From assembly GCA_026005035.1 (NCBI GenBank), contig BPKH01000008.1, positions 1-64,000 of the forward strand: 64,000 bases of DNA. The letters are read 5' to 3'. Every line of letters begins with the position of its first letter. The stretch's first letter is position 1. Below, piece by piece: positions 54,036-63,507 of this stretch. Below the pieces are notes generated by a model that did no database searches, was not told where the DNA came from, and saw only the letters and a list, made by a program, of their open reading frames with translations. The position numbers were made by a program, and so were the translations under genes. The stretch is from Porticoccaceae bacterium (lineage in GTDB: Bacteria; Pseudomonadota; Gammaproteobacteria; Pseudomonadales; Porticoccaceae).

Positions 54036-55090
54036 CCAGCCCCTTCTGGTCGCCTCTGCTGGCGGCACTGGAGCCCTACGTGCCCGGCGAGCAGCCGGCG
54101 GGTGCCGATCTGGTCAAACTCAACACCAACGAAAACCCCTACCCGCCGTCGCCGCGGGTGCTGGAGGCGATTCGCGCCGCCGCCGACGAGCGGTTGCGCC
54201 TCTACCCGCCGCCGGAATCGGACGCCCTGCGGGAGGCCCTGGGGCGCCACTTCGGCCTCGGCCCCGAGTGGGTGTTCGTGGGCAACGGCTCCGACGAGGT
54301 GCTCGCCCACTGCTTTTTCGGCTTTTTCGGCCGCGGCGGGACGATCTGCTTTCCCGACGTCACCTACAGCTTCTACCCGGTCTGGTGTCGCCTCTACGGC
54401 ATCCCCTACCGGGAAGTTCCCCTGCGGGAGGATTTCACCCTCGCCCTGGAGGACTACCCGCCCGAGGCGGCGGGGGTGATCTTCCCCAATCCCAACGCCC
54501 CCACCGGACGGGCCCTGCCGCGGGAGGCCATCGCCGCCTTCCTCGCCCGCGCGCCCCAGTGCTTCACGGTGGTGGACGAGGCCTACGTGGATTTCGGGGC
54601 GGAGAGCGCCGTGCCCTTGGTGCGCGCCCACCCCAATCTGCTGGTGGTGGGCACCTTTTCCAAGTCCCGCTCCCTGGCCGGGCTGCGAGTGGGCTACGCG
54701 GTGGGACAGCCCGCCCTGATCGAGGGGCTCGTCCGCCTCAAGAACAGCTTCAACTCCTACCCCCTCGACCGCCTGGCCATCGCCGGCGCGGTGGCGGCCC
54801 TGGCCGACGGGGGGTACTTCGAAGAGACCCGCGCCCGGGTGGTGGCGGCCCGCGCCGAGCTCGCCGCGGCCCTCGAGCGGCGCGGTTTCGAGGTGGTGCC
54901 CTCGGCGGCCAACTTCCTCTTCTGCCGCCACCCTTGCCACACCGGGGCCTACCTGGAGGCGGGCCTGCGCGGGCGAGGCATCGTGGTGCGCCGCTTTGCG
55001 CGCCCGCGGATCGCCGATTATCTGCGCATCACCGTGGGCACGCCGGAACAGCATCGCCGGCTGCTGGCCGCCCTGGACGAGCTCCTCTAG
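54032..55090 (+). CDS. hisC: Histidinol-phosphate aminotransferase
   Basis: A 352-residue class I/II PLP aminotransferase. It shows [44 protein letters not shown], the cofactor region [10 protein letters not shown], and the PLP lysine in [17 protein letters not shown]. The GTG start overlaps the hisD stop. The remaining his genes are not in the window. It ends 8 bp before the convergent degS stop. Confidence 0.94.
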   Translation: MTSPFWSPLLAALEPYVPGEQPAGADLVKLNTNENPYPPSPRVLEAIRAAADERLRLYPPPESDALREALGRHFGLGPEWVFVGNGSDEVLAHCFFGFFGRGGTICFPDVTYSFYPVWCRLYGIPYREVPLREDFTLALEDYPPEAAGVIFPNPNAPTGRALPREAIAAFLARAPQCFTVVDEAYVDFGAESAVPLVRAHPNLLVVGTFSKSRSLAGLRVGYAVGQPALIEGLVRLKNSFNSYPLDRLAIAGAVAALADGGYFEETRARVVAARAELAAALERRGFEVVPSAANFLFCRHPCHTGAYLEAGLRGRGIVVRRFARPRIADYLRITVGTPEQHRRLLAALDELL

Positions 55091-55098
55091 TTAGTCGT

Positions 55099-56223
<1,125 letters not shown>

Positions 56224-56229
56224 GGCCGC

Positions 56230-56727
56230 CTAGCGCCCTTCGCCGCTCCCCGGGGCGGGGGCGTCGGGCGGCAGGGTGGGGTCGGCGAAGCGGGGTTCGC
56301 GCCGCTGGTCGAACAGGTCCTCTTCCACCTCTTCGAGCAACAGGGGGTCGCCCGGCGCGTAGTCCCGCGGCGGCTCCACCGCCTCTTCGGGAAGCAGCTG
56401 GTCGCGCTCCGCGGGGGCAAGCCCGGGCAGCGCTTGGGCGATCACCGCGCGGCCCACCTCGGCGCCCGCCAGGCTCGCCGCGCCGCGGGCCAATTCCTCC
56501 GCCAGGGCGCGCTGTTGGCGGTTGAGCTCACCGAGCAGTTCGGCGGTGCGCTGCAGGTGGCGGGCGGCCTCTTGGCGCAGGGCGGCCAATTCCCCCTCGG
56601 CGCGGGCGAGGCGGTCGGCCAGCCGCCTGCGATCCCGCGCGGAGGCGGAAAAGCGCAAGCCGAGCAACAGACCCGCCGCCAGACCCAGCGCGGCGGCCGC
56701 CAGGGGATAGAGAAGGTCGAGATCCAC
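56230..56727 (-). CDS. zapG: YhcB/ZapG family (DUF1043) membrane protein
   Basis: A 165-residue protein starting at GTG. One N-terminal transmembrane helix (LLYPLAAAALGLAAGLLLGL) is followed by an alpha-helical coiled coil (RRLADRLARAEGELAALRQEAARHL) and a Pro/Glu-rich C-terminal tail with DYAPGDPLLLEEVEEDLF. E. coli YhcB (ZapG) links envelope synthesis and division; the tail makes this version about 30 residues longer. The order zapE/zapG/degS matches E. coli, with zapE divergent. A TATACT -10 on the minus strand lies at 56759-56764. Confidence 0.87.
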   Translation of the reverse strand: MDLDLLYPLAAAALGLAAGLLLGLRFSASARDRRRLADRLARAEGELAALRQEAARHLQRTAELLGELNRQQRALAEELARGAASLAGAEVGRAVIAQALPGLAPAERDQLLPEEAVEPPRDYAPGDPLLLEEVEEDLFDQRREPRFADPTLPPDAPAPGSGEGR

Positions 56728-56758
56728 GCGTCTTACCGCTCGTGACCCGGGAGGGGAC

Positions 56759-56819
56759 AGTATACGCGCCGCGACCGCGCCTGTCGGCGGCTTGCCGCCC
56801 ACCGGCAACCCTATACAAT
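56759..56819. promoter_or_regulatory. Divergent promoters for zapG (-) and the hydrolase/zapE pair (+)
   Basis: Minus strand TATACT at 56759-56764. Plus strand TTGCCG (56792-56797), a 16-bp spacer and TACAAT (56814-56819), 28 bp before the ATG at 56848. Confidence 0.55.
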
Positions 56820-56847
56820 GCGGCCCTTCGCCATCTGGGAGGCGGCG

Positions 56848-57504
56848 ATGGCCAAAGAGGAGCGCGTTTGGATCGCCGGGCCGGCGGGCGGCATCGAGGC
56901 GTCCTGGGGACCGCCAGAAGGGGTCGATTCGGCCGGCGGCCGGCTGGCGGCCGCGGTCTGCCATCCCCACCCGCTCCACGGCGGCACCATGGACAACAAG
57001 GTGGTGACCACCCTGGCGCGCACCTTCCGGCGCCTGGGCCTGCCCACAGTCCGCTTCAACTTCCGCGGCGCCGGGGGGAGCGAGGGCGAGCACGACGGCG
57101 GTGTGGGCGAGGTGGAGGATCTCGCTGCGGTCGTCTCCTGGCTCGCCGAGCGAACCGGGGCGGGTCGGGTGCTGGTGGCCGGGTTCTCCTTCGGCAGCGG
57201 AGTGGCGAGCAACTTCGCCGTCAGCGACCCGCGGGCGCTCGGCGTCCTGCTGGTGGCGCCGCCGGTGGGGCGGTACGGCTTCGCGCCGGTGGCCGGGTAT
57301 CCCTGTCCGGCGGCCATACTCATCGGGGCGGACGACGAGTTGGTGGACGTGGCCCAGGTGCGCGCCTGGGCGGAGACGCGTCGCCCGCCGGTGCCGGTGA
57401 CGGTGTTGCCCGCCACCGGCCACTTTTTCCACGGCCGCCTGGTGGATCTGGCGCGGGCCGCGGAGGAGGCGGTGCGGCCCTGGCTGGCGGAGGCGGCGCG
57501 GTGA
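56848..57504 (+). CDS. Alpha/beta-hydrolase family protein
   Basis: A 218-residue soluble hydrolase. It shows the oxyanion region AAVCHPHPLHGGTMDNKVVTT, a FNFRGAGGSEG strand-loop, the nucleophile elbow VAGFSFGSGVAS, the acid IGADDELVD, and the His ATGHFFHGRL. These match the family that COG2945 groups as predicted hydrolases. The substrate is unknown. The upstream ATG at 56818 overlaps the -10, so the start behind GGGAGGCGGCG is preferred. Its stop overlaps zapE (GTGA), suggesting co-translation. Confidence 0.87.
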   Translation: MAKEERVWIAGPAGGIEASWGPPEGVDSAGGRLAAAVCHPHPLHGGTMDNKVVTTLARTFRRLGLPTVRFNFRGAGGSEGEHDGGVGEVEDLAAVVSWLAERTGAGRVLVAGFSFGSGVASNFAVSDPRALGVLLVAPPVGRYGFAPVAGYPCPAAILIGADDELVDVAQVRAWAETRRPPVPVTVLPATGHFFHGRLVDLARAAEEAVRPWLAEAAR

Positions 57505-58601
57505 GCACCCCCCTCGCCCGCTATCGGCGCGATCTGGCGGCCGGCACCATCCAGCCCGATCCGGCCCAGGAGCGGGCGGTCCTCCATCTGGAGGATCTCC
57601 ACCGCCGCCTCCTGGCCCGCGCCGCGCGCTCCAAGCCCAATCTATTGCACCGCCTCTGGCGGCGCGAGCCCCCGGCCCCCGAGCGGGGGCTGTACCTGTG
57701 GGGCGGAGTCGGGCGGGGCAAGACCTACCTGATGGACACCTTCTTCGAGTGCCTGCCCTTTCGCGAAAAGCTGCGCGCCCACTTCCACCGCTTCATGCGC
57801 CACGTGCACGAGGAGCTCATCCGCCAGCGGGGCGAAAAAAACCCCCTGGAGCGGGTGGCGGAGGTGTTGGCCGGTGACGTGCGGGTGCTGTGTTTCGACG
57901 AGTTTTTCGTCTCCGACATCGGCGACGCCATGATTCTCGGCCAACTCCTCGGCCACCTGTTCGAGCGCGGGGTCACCCTGGTGGCCACCTCCAACATCCC
58001 CCCCCGGGAGCTCTACCGGGACGGGCTGCAGCGGGCGCGCTTTCTGCCGGCCATCGACCTCATCGAGCGCCACTGCCAGGTGGTGGAAGTGGACGGGGCC
58101 ACCGACTGGCGGCTGCGCGCCCTGGAGCGGGCCGAGGTCTACCACCACCCCTTGGGGGAGGCGGCGGAGCGCGCCCTGGCCGACGCCTTCGCGCGCCTTG
58201 CGCCCACCGCCGAAGAGGTCCGCGAGGGCGGCGCCCTGGAGATCGAGGGCCGGATCCTGCCGGTACGCAAGGTGGCGGAGGACGTGGTCTGGTTCGACTT
58301 CGAGACCCTCTGCGGCGGGCCGCGCAGCCAGAACGACTACCTGGAGATCGCCCGCGAGTTCCACGCCGTGGTGCTCTCCGGCGTGCCCGTCCTCACCGCG
58401 GCGCGGGACGACGCCGCGCGGCGCTTCGTCAACTTGGTGGACGTCCTCTACGATCGCGGGGTGAAGCTGATCCTGTCGGCGGCGGCGCCGGTGGAAGCTC
58501 TCTACCGCGGCACCCGACTGGCCTTCGAGTTCGAGCGCACCCAGAGCCGCTTGCTGGAGATGCAAAGCCAGGCCTACCTGGCGCGAGCCCACCGCCCCTG
58601 A
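57501..58601 (+). CDS. zapE: Cell-division ATPase ZapE
   Basis: A 366-residue AAA+-type ATPase starting at GTG. Walker A is YLWGGVGRGKTYLMDTFFE; HFHRFMRHVHEEL is a family hallmark. Walker B is VLCFDEFFVSDIGDAMIL, sensor I VTLVATSNIPPREL, and the C-terminal part has DYLEIAREFHAVVLSGVP. ZapE acts at the Z-ring in oxygen-limited cells in E. coli. Position divergent from zapG-degS is the same as in E. coli. A REP-like repeat follows after about 75 bp. Confidence 0.94.
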   Translation: MSTPLARYRRDLAAGTIQPDPAQERAVLHLEDLHRRLLARAARSKPNLLHRLWRREPPAPERGLYLWGGVGRGKTYLMDTFFECLPFREKLRAHFHRFMRHVHEELIRQRGEKNPLERVAEVLAGDVRVLCFDEFFVSDIGDAMILGQLLGHLFERGVTLVATSNIPPRELYRDGLQRARFLPAIDLIERHCQVVEVDGATDWRLRALERAEVYHHPLGEAAERALADAFARLAPTAEEVREGGALEIEGRILPVRKVAEDVVWFDFETLCGGPRSQNDYLEIAREFHAVVLSGVPVLTAARDDAARRFVNLVDVLYDRGVKLILSAAAPVEALYRGTRLAFEFERTQSRLLEMQSQAYLARAHRP

Positions 58602-58675
58602 GCGCCTCCCCGAGCGGGCTCGGCCGGACGTTTTGGCGGCCGCCGAGCGAGTCCGCAGGCTGCGACCTCGATGGA

Positions 58676-58708
58676 GCGTAGCCCGGATGGAGCGAAGCGG
58701 AATCCGGG
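58676..58708 (+). repeat. REP-like palindromic repeat, copy C
   Basis: A 33-bp element with arms CCCGGAT and ATCCGGG, almost identical to copies at 31988-32020 and 35625-35657; intergenic between zapE and rplM. Confidence 0.75.
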
Positions 58709-58759
58709 AAATTCCCCAGGCCACACAGAGCGCAAGAGGGACTGGACCCACCCTTGCCC

Positions 58760-58788
58760 TTGAAATGGCCAGGTGGCGTGGGTAGAAT
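58760..58788 (+). promoter_or_regulatory. rplM promoter
   Basis: TTGAAA (58760-58765), a 17-bp spacer and TAGAAT (58783-58788), 42 bp before the rplM ATG. This is the best sigma-70 match in the window. Confidence 0.75.
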
Positions 58789-58830
58789 CCGCGCTCTTTT
58801 CGGAACCGCCCCTGTCGCACGGGAAGAACG

Positions 58831-59259
58831 ATGAAGACCTACAGCGCCAAACCCGGGTCCGTCGAGCGCCACTGGTACGTGGTCGACGCCACGGACAAGG
58901 TGCTCGGCCGCCTCGCCGCGGAGATCGCCAAGCGACTGCGCGGCAAGCACAAGCCGGAGTTCACGCCCCACGTGGACACCGGCGACTACATCGTGGTGGT
59001 CAACGCGGCCAAGGTGCGGGTCACCGGTCGCAAGGCCACCGACAAAAAGTACTACCGCCACAGCGGCTATCCCGGCGGCATCGTCGAGACCAACTTCGAA
59101 AAGCTCCTGGCCAAGGCCCCGGAGCGGGTGATCGAGCTCGCCGTCAAGGGCATGTTGCCCCGCGGCCCCCTGGGGCGGGCCATGTTCCGCAAGCTCAAGG
59201 TGTACGCGGGGGCCGAACACCCCCACGCGGCCCAGCAACCGCGCGAACTCGCTCTCTGA
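58831..59259 (+). CDS. rplM: 50S ribosomal protein L13
   Basis: A 142-residue ribosomal protein of normal length. It shows [30 protein letters not shown], given here by parts [15 protein letters not shown] and [16 protein letters not shown]. Further matches are [18 protein letters not shown] and [15 protein letters not shown]. rpsI follows 14 bp later, the universal rplM-rpsI pair. Confidence 0.97.
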   Translation: MKTYSAKPGSVERHWYVVDATDKVLGRLAAEIAKRLRGKHKPEFTPHVDTGDYIVVVNAAKVRVTGRKATDKKYYRHSGYPGGIVETNFEKLLAKAPERVIELAVKGMLPRGPLGRAMFRKLKVYAGAEHPHAAQQPRELAL

Positions 59260-59273
59260 ACACGGAAGCGACC

Positions 59274-59666
59274 ATGGCACAGACTCACTACTACGGAACC
59301 GGCCGGCGCAAGACCGCCACCGCCCGCGTCTTCCTCCGCCCCGGGCGGGGGCTCATCACCGTCAACGACCGGCCCCTCGAGCAATATTTTGGGCGGGAAG
59401 TGGCGCGGATGATCGTGCGCCAGCCCCTCGAGGCGACCGACAACGCCGAGCGCTTCGACGTGCGGGTGACCGTGCGCGGCGGAGGCAGCTTCGGCCAGGC
59501 GGGGGCGATCCGCCACGGCATCGCCCGGGCGCTCCTCCAGTACGACGAAAATCTGCGCCCCAAGCTCCGCCAGGCGGGCTTCCTGACCCGCGACGCCCGC
59601 GAGGTGGAGCGCAAAAAAGTGGGCCTGCACAAGGCCCGCAAGCGGCCCCAGTACTCGAAGCGCTGA
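59274..59666 (+). CDS. rpsI: 30S ribosomal protein S9
   Basis: A 130-residue protein with [38 protein letters not shown] and the basic C-terminal tail [17 protein letters not shown], whose end reaches the P-site tRNA in the ribosome. A strong terminator follows before petA. Confidence 0.97.
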   Translation: MAQTHYYGTGRRKTATARVFLRPGRGLITVNDRPLEQYFGREVARMIVRQPLEATDNAERFDVRVTVRGGGSFGQAGAIRHGIARALLQYDENLRPKLRQAGFLTRDAREVERKKVGLHKARKRPQYSKR

Positions 59667-59701
59667 AGCGATCCGCCCGGCCCCTGCCGGGCTTTGCGCG
59701 C

Positions 59702-59744
59702 AAAGCCCCACCCGGCCGTTTGCTTGTCATGGGTGGGGCTTTTC
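59702..59744 (+). terminator. Rho-independent terminator after rpsI
   Basis: Stem AAAGCCCCACCC/GGGTGGGGCTTT (arms 59702-59713/59731-59742, 12 bp) with a 17-nt loop, followed by TTC. It separates the ribosomal operon from petA. Confidence 0.85.
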
Positions 59745-59808
59745 ATTACTATTGCTCGCCATTTTCCCCTGCCAGATCCCGATTCGCCGCTTCGAACGGA
59801 GAGCCCCC

Positions 59809-60414
59809 ATGAGCAATGACGGTGTCAACGTCAGGCGCCGCCGCTTCCTGACCGGAGCCACCTGCGTGGTCGGCGCTGCCGGCGTGGTGGGAGCCGCAGT
59901 GCCCTTCGTCGCCTCCTGGAACCCGAGCGCCAAGGCCAAGGCGGCCGGCGCCCCGGTCAAGATCAACATCGCCAAGCTGGAGCCGGGCCAGATGGTCACC
60001 GAGGAGTGGCGCGGCCGGCCGATTTTCGTGGTGCGGCGCACCGCCGAAGCGCTGGCGAGCCTCGAGCGGGTGGCGGACCGGCTGCGCGATCCCCGCTCCG
60101 AAAAATCCGAGCAGCCGCCCTACGTGGACCCGGTCCACCGCGCCATCAAGCCGGAGATCTTGGTGCTCGTCGGGATCTGCACCCATTTGGGCTGTGCTCC
60201 GCTCTACCGCCCGGAGGTGGGCGTCGATCCGGGCAGCGGCGAGCCCAACCCCGACTGGCTCGGGGGCTTTTTCTGCCCCTGTCACGGCTCGCGGTTCGAC
60301 CTGGCGGGGCGGGTCTATCAAGGGGTGCCCGCGCCCACCAACCTGACGGTGCCCCCTTACGCCTTCGAGGGGGACAACGTGATCGTCATTGGCGTCGATG
60401 AGGGGGCTGCGTGA
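59809..60414 (+). CDS. petA: Ubiquinol-cytochrome c reductase Rieske iron-sulfur subunit
   Basis: A 201-residue subunit. The N-terminal twin-arginine signal-anchor reads RRRRFLTGATCVVGAAG. Cluster-binding motifs are GICTHLGCAPLY and FFCPCHGSRFDLAGRVYQG. It transfers electrons from ubiquinol to cytochrome c1 within the bc1 complex in the inner membrane. Its TGA overlaps the petB start (GTGATG). Starts at ATG behind GGAGAGCCCCC. Confidence 0.96.
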   Translation: MSNDGVNVRRRRFLTGATCVVGAAGVVGAAVPFVASWNPSAKAKAAGAPVKINIAKLEPGQMVTEEWRGRPIFVVRRTAEALASLERVADRLRDPRSEKSEQPPYVDPVHRAIKPEILVLVGICTHLGCAPLYRPEVGVDPGSGEPNPDWLGGFFCPCHGSRFDLAGRVYQGVPAPTNLTVPPYAFEGDNVIVIGVDEGAA

Positions 60415-62441
60415 TGGGCTGGCTGACCGGACTTCTCGACTGGGTGGATGCGCGCCTGCCGGTGCGGCGGGCCTGGGACACCCACATGGGCAAGTACTAC
60501 GCCCCGAAGAATTTCAATTTCTGGTACTTCTTCGGCGTCCTCTCCCTGGTGGTGCTGGTGATCCAGTACCTCTCCGGGATCTGGCTGCTCATGAGCTACC
60601 AACCGAGCGCGGAAGGGGCTTTCGCCTCGGTCGAATACATCATGCGCGACGTGGACTTCGGCTGGCTTTTGCGCTACGTCCACTCCACCGGGGCCTCGGC
60701 CTTCTTCGTGGTGGTCTACCTACACATGTTCCGCGGCCTCCTGTACGGCTCCTACAAGGCCCCCCGGGAGCTGGTCTGGCTGTTCGGCATGGCCATCTAC
60801 CTGGTGCTCATGGCCGAGGCGTTCTTCGGGTACGTGCTGCCCTGGGGGCAGATGTCCTACTGGGGCGCGCAGGTGATCATCTCCCTCTTCGGGGCCATCC
60901 CCTACATCGGCGAGGACCTGGTGCAGTGGATCCGGGGCGACTACCTGATCTCCGGCATCACCCTCAACCGTTTCATGTCGCTGCACGTGGTGGCGCTGCC
61001 CATCGTGTTGCTCGCCCTGGTGGTGCTGCACATCCTCGCCCTCCACGAAGTGGGGTCCAACAACCCCGACGGGGTGGAGATCAAAAAGCACAAGGACGAG
61101 CAGGGCCGGCCCCTGGACGGCATTCCCTTCCACCCCTACTACACCGTCCACGACCTGGTGCCGGTGGTGGTCTTTTTGATGGTCTTCTGCTTCATCGTCT
61201 TCTTCGTCCCCGAAATGGGCGGGTACTTCCTGGAGAAGGCGAACTTCCAGGAGGCCAACCCCCTCAAGACCCCCGAGCACATCGCGCCGGTTTGGTACTT
61301 CACCCCCTTCTACTCCATGCTGCGGGCGGTGCCCGACAAGTTTCTGGGCTTTCTGACCATGGCGGCGGCCATCGCCATCCTGTTCGTGCTGCCCTGGCTC
61401 GACCGCAGCCCGGTCAAGTCGATCCGCTACAAGGGGATGGTGAGCCGGGTGATGGTGGTGGTCTTCGCCGCGGCGTTCATCATCCTGGGCGTGCTGGGCG
61501 TCAAGCCGCCCACGCCCGCGCGCACGGCGCTCGCCCAGATCTGCACGCTGATCTATTTCGGCTACTTCATCGGCATGCCCTTCTGGACCCGCTGGGAGAA
61601 GACCCACCCGGTGCCCGAGCGGGTGACCATGGACGGCGGCATGGGACCGCTCAAGTTCCTCGGCGTGTTGGCCCTGACCGCCTTGCTGGTGGTCCTGCCT
61701 CTCAAGGCGGTGGGCGCCGAGACCGGGCACGCCTGCGGCACCATCGACTGCGACCCCATCGAACTCGACTTCGACGACAAGGCGTCCCTGCAGCGGGGGG
61801 CGAAGCTCTTCGTGAACTACTGCATGGGCTGCCATTCGGCGCAGTACTCCCGCTGGAGTCGGGTGGCCCGGGATCTGCGGATCCCCGAGGAGTTGGTGAT
61901 GGAGCACCTGGTGTTCGCCGACCAGAAGTTCGGCGATCTGATGGAGATCGCCATGCGCGAGGAGGAGGCCAAAAAGTGGTTCGGCGCGGCGCCGCCGGAT
62001 TTGACCCTGGCCACCCGCTGGCGCTCCCCGGAGTGGGTCTACACCTACCTGCGCAATTTCTACGAGGACCCCAAGCGCCCCTTCGGCGTCAACAACCGGG
62101 TGTTCCCCGACGTGGGCATGCCCCACGCCCTGTGGGACCTCCAGGGCCTCAACGCCTGCGCGCCGGGGCCGGCCAAGGGCGAGGGTGCGACCACCGACCC
62201 CCTCACCGGCCACACCATCGAGACCGATCCCTGCGGCAGTTATCGGCAGGTGGAGAAGGGCCGGCTTTCGCCGGAGGAGTTCGACGCGGCGGTCTACGAC
62301 CTGGTGAACTTCATGGGCTATCTCGCCGAGCCGATGCGCGAGGAGCGCAAGACGCTCGGGGTCTACGTGCTGCTCTACCTGGCCTTCCTGTTCGTGTGGG
62401 TGTGGTTGCTCAACCGCGAATACTGGAAGGACGTCCATTGA
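60414..62441 (+). CDS. petBC: Fused cytochrome b/cytochrome c1 of the bc1 complex
   Basis: One continuous 675-residue frame. Residues about 1-405 are cytochrome b: heme ligand helices RYVHSTGASAFFVVVYLHMF and LHVVALPIVLLALVVLH, and the Qo-site motif is PVWY instead of PEWY. A new hydrophobic segment (FLGVLALTALLVVLPLKAVGA) then acts like an internal signal sequence. Residues about 430-675 are cytochrome c1: heme-binding CMGCH at about 470-474 and a C-terminal anchor (LLYLAFLFVWVWLLNREYW). Such fusions are cleaved after translation in Bradyrhizobium (fbcH). In related gammaproteobacteria petB and petC are usually separate. GTG 60411 is an alternative start. Confidence 0.93.
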   Translation: MGWLTGLLDWVDARLPVRRAWDTHMGKYYAPKNFNFWYFFGVLSLVVLVIQYLSGIWLLMSYQPSAEGAFASVEYIMRDVDFGWLLRYVHSTGASAFFVVVYLHMFRGLLYGSYKAPRELVWLFGMAIYLVLMAEAFFGYVLPWGQMSYWGAQVIISLFGAIPYIGEDLVQWIRGDYLISGITLNRFMSLHVVALPIVLLALVVLHILALHEVGSNNPDGVEIKKHKDEQGRPLDGIPFHPYYTVHDLVPVVVFLMVFCFIVFFVPEMGGYFLEKANFQEANPLKTPEHIAPVWYFTPFYSMLRAVPDKFLGFLTMAAAIAILFVLPWLDRSPVKSIRYKGMVSRVMVVVFAAAFIILGVLGVKPPTPARTALAQICTLIYFGYFIGMPFWTRWEKTHPVPERVTMDGGMGPLKFLGVLALTALLVVLPLKAVGAETGHACGTIDCDPIELDFDDKASLQRGAKLFVNYCMGCHSAQYSRWSRVARDLRIPEELVMEHLVFADQKFGDLMEIAMREEEAKKWFGAAPPDLTLATRWRSPEWVYTYLRNFYEDPKRPFGVNNRVFPDVGMPHALWDLQGLNACAPGPAKGEGATTDPLTGHTIETDPCGSYRQVEKGRLSPEEFDAAVYDLVNFMGYLAEPMREERKTLGVYVLLYLAFLFVWVWLLNREYWKDVH

Positions 62442-62475
62442 GGACGGGCTCGCGGGCCGCACTCGGGAACGGGAC

Positions 62476-63105
62476 ATGGCGGTGACGGTCAACCGCGGCG
62501 GCGTGACCCTCTTTTCCGACCCCCGCTGCCACCGCAGCCATCGGGTGCGGCTGGTGCTGGCGGAAAAGGGGGTGGCCGCGGAAGTCGTGTCCGTGGAGCC
62601 GCGAAATCTCCCGGAGGTCCTCTTCGAGTGGAACCCCCACGGCACGCTGCCCACCCTGGTGGACCGCGAGCTCGCCCTCCATGAGCCGCGCGTGGTGCTC
62701 GAGTACCTGGACGAGCGCTATCCCCATCCCCCCCTGTTGCCCGCGCACCCGGTGGCGCGCGCCCTGGCCCGCGAGGCCATGGCGCGCATCGAGCGCGACT
62801 GGGACGCGAGCCTCGACGCTCTGGCGGCGGGCGCGGAGGGCGAAGAGGGGCAGCAGGCGCGGGCGCGACTGGCCCAGGAACTGGTGCTCCTCGCCGGCCT
62901 GTTGGCCGAACGGCCCTACCTCCTGGGGGAGGATTTTTCGCTGGTGGACTGCTACCTGGCGCCGGTGCTGTGGCGGATGCGGGCGCTCGCGGTGCCGCTG
63001 CCCACCAGTCGCCAGGGGCGGCCCCTCCTCGAGTACATGGTCCGCCTGTTCGAGCGGCCGGCGTTCGGCGCCAGCCTATCGGCGGCGGAGCGGGAGCTCG
63101 GCTGA
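62476..63105 (+). CDS. sspA: Stringent starvation protein A (GST-fold)
   Basis: A 209-residue RNA-polymerase-associated protein with a glutathione S-transferase fold: VTLFSDPRCHRSHRVRLVLAEKG, FEWNPHGTLPTLVDRELALHE and LLGEDFSLVDCYLAPVLWR. SspA works with sigma-70 polymerase in starvation and acid responses. The petABC-sspA-sspB order is the typical one in pseudomonad-like genomes. Confidence 0.94.
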   Translation: MAVTVNRGGVTLFSDPRCHRSHRVRLVLAEKGVAAEVVSVEPRNLPEVLFEWNPHGTLPTLVDRELALHEPRVVLEYLDERYPHPPLLPAHPVARALAREAMARIERDWDASLDALAAGAEGEEGQQARARLAQELVLLAGLLAERPYLLGEDFSLVDCYLAPVLWRMRALAVPLPTSRQGRPLLEYMVRLFERPAFGASLSAAERELG

Positions 63106-63123
63106 GGAGCCGAGGAGAAAGCG

Positions 63124-63507
63124 GTGGCAGGTGTGCCCATGACGCCGAGCCGGCCCTATCTGCTGCGGGCCCTCTACGAGTGGATCGTCGACAACGGGCT
63201 GACTCCCCACATCGTGGTGGATGCCGAGCGACCCGGTGTCCAGGTCCCCCGCGGCTACGTGGAGAACGGGCGGATCGTGCTCAACATCGCGCCCCGCGCC
63301 GTGGAGGGGCTGCGCATGGATCGCACGTGGGTGCGCTTCCGCGCCCGCTTCGGCGGGGTGGCGGAAGAGGTGGCCGTACCCGTGGCGGCGGTGCTCGGCA
63401 TCTACGCCCGCGAGAACCAGCGGGGGATGATGTTCCCGCCCGAAGAGGCGCCGCCCGAGGAGCCGCCGCCCACCGGCGGCAGGCCCGCTTTGAAGGTGGT
63501 CAAGTAG
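63124..63507 (+). CDS. sspB: ClpXP protease specificity-enhancing factor SspB
   Basis: A 127-residue adaptor that delivers ssrA-tagged proteins to ClpXP. It has RPYLLRALYEWIVDNGLTPHIVVDA, YVENGRIVLNIAPRAV and RFGGVAEEVAVPVAAVLGIY. The C-terminal tail is flexible and ends RPALKVVK, the ClpX-docking type sequence. GTG 63124 is preceded by GAGGAG; ATG 63139 is the alternative. The partner tag-encoding tmRNA lies at the start of this window. Confidence 0.94.
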   Translation: MAGVPMTPSRPYLLRALYEWIVDNGLTPHIVVDAERPGVQVPRGYVENGRIVLNIAPRAVEGLRMDRTWVRFRARFGGVAEEVAVPVAAVLGIYARENQRGMMFPPEEAPPEEPPPTGGRPALKVVK

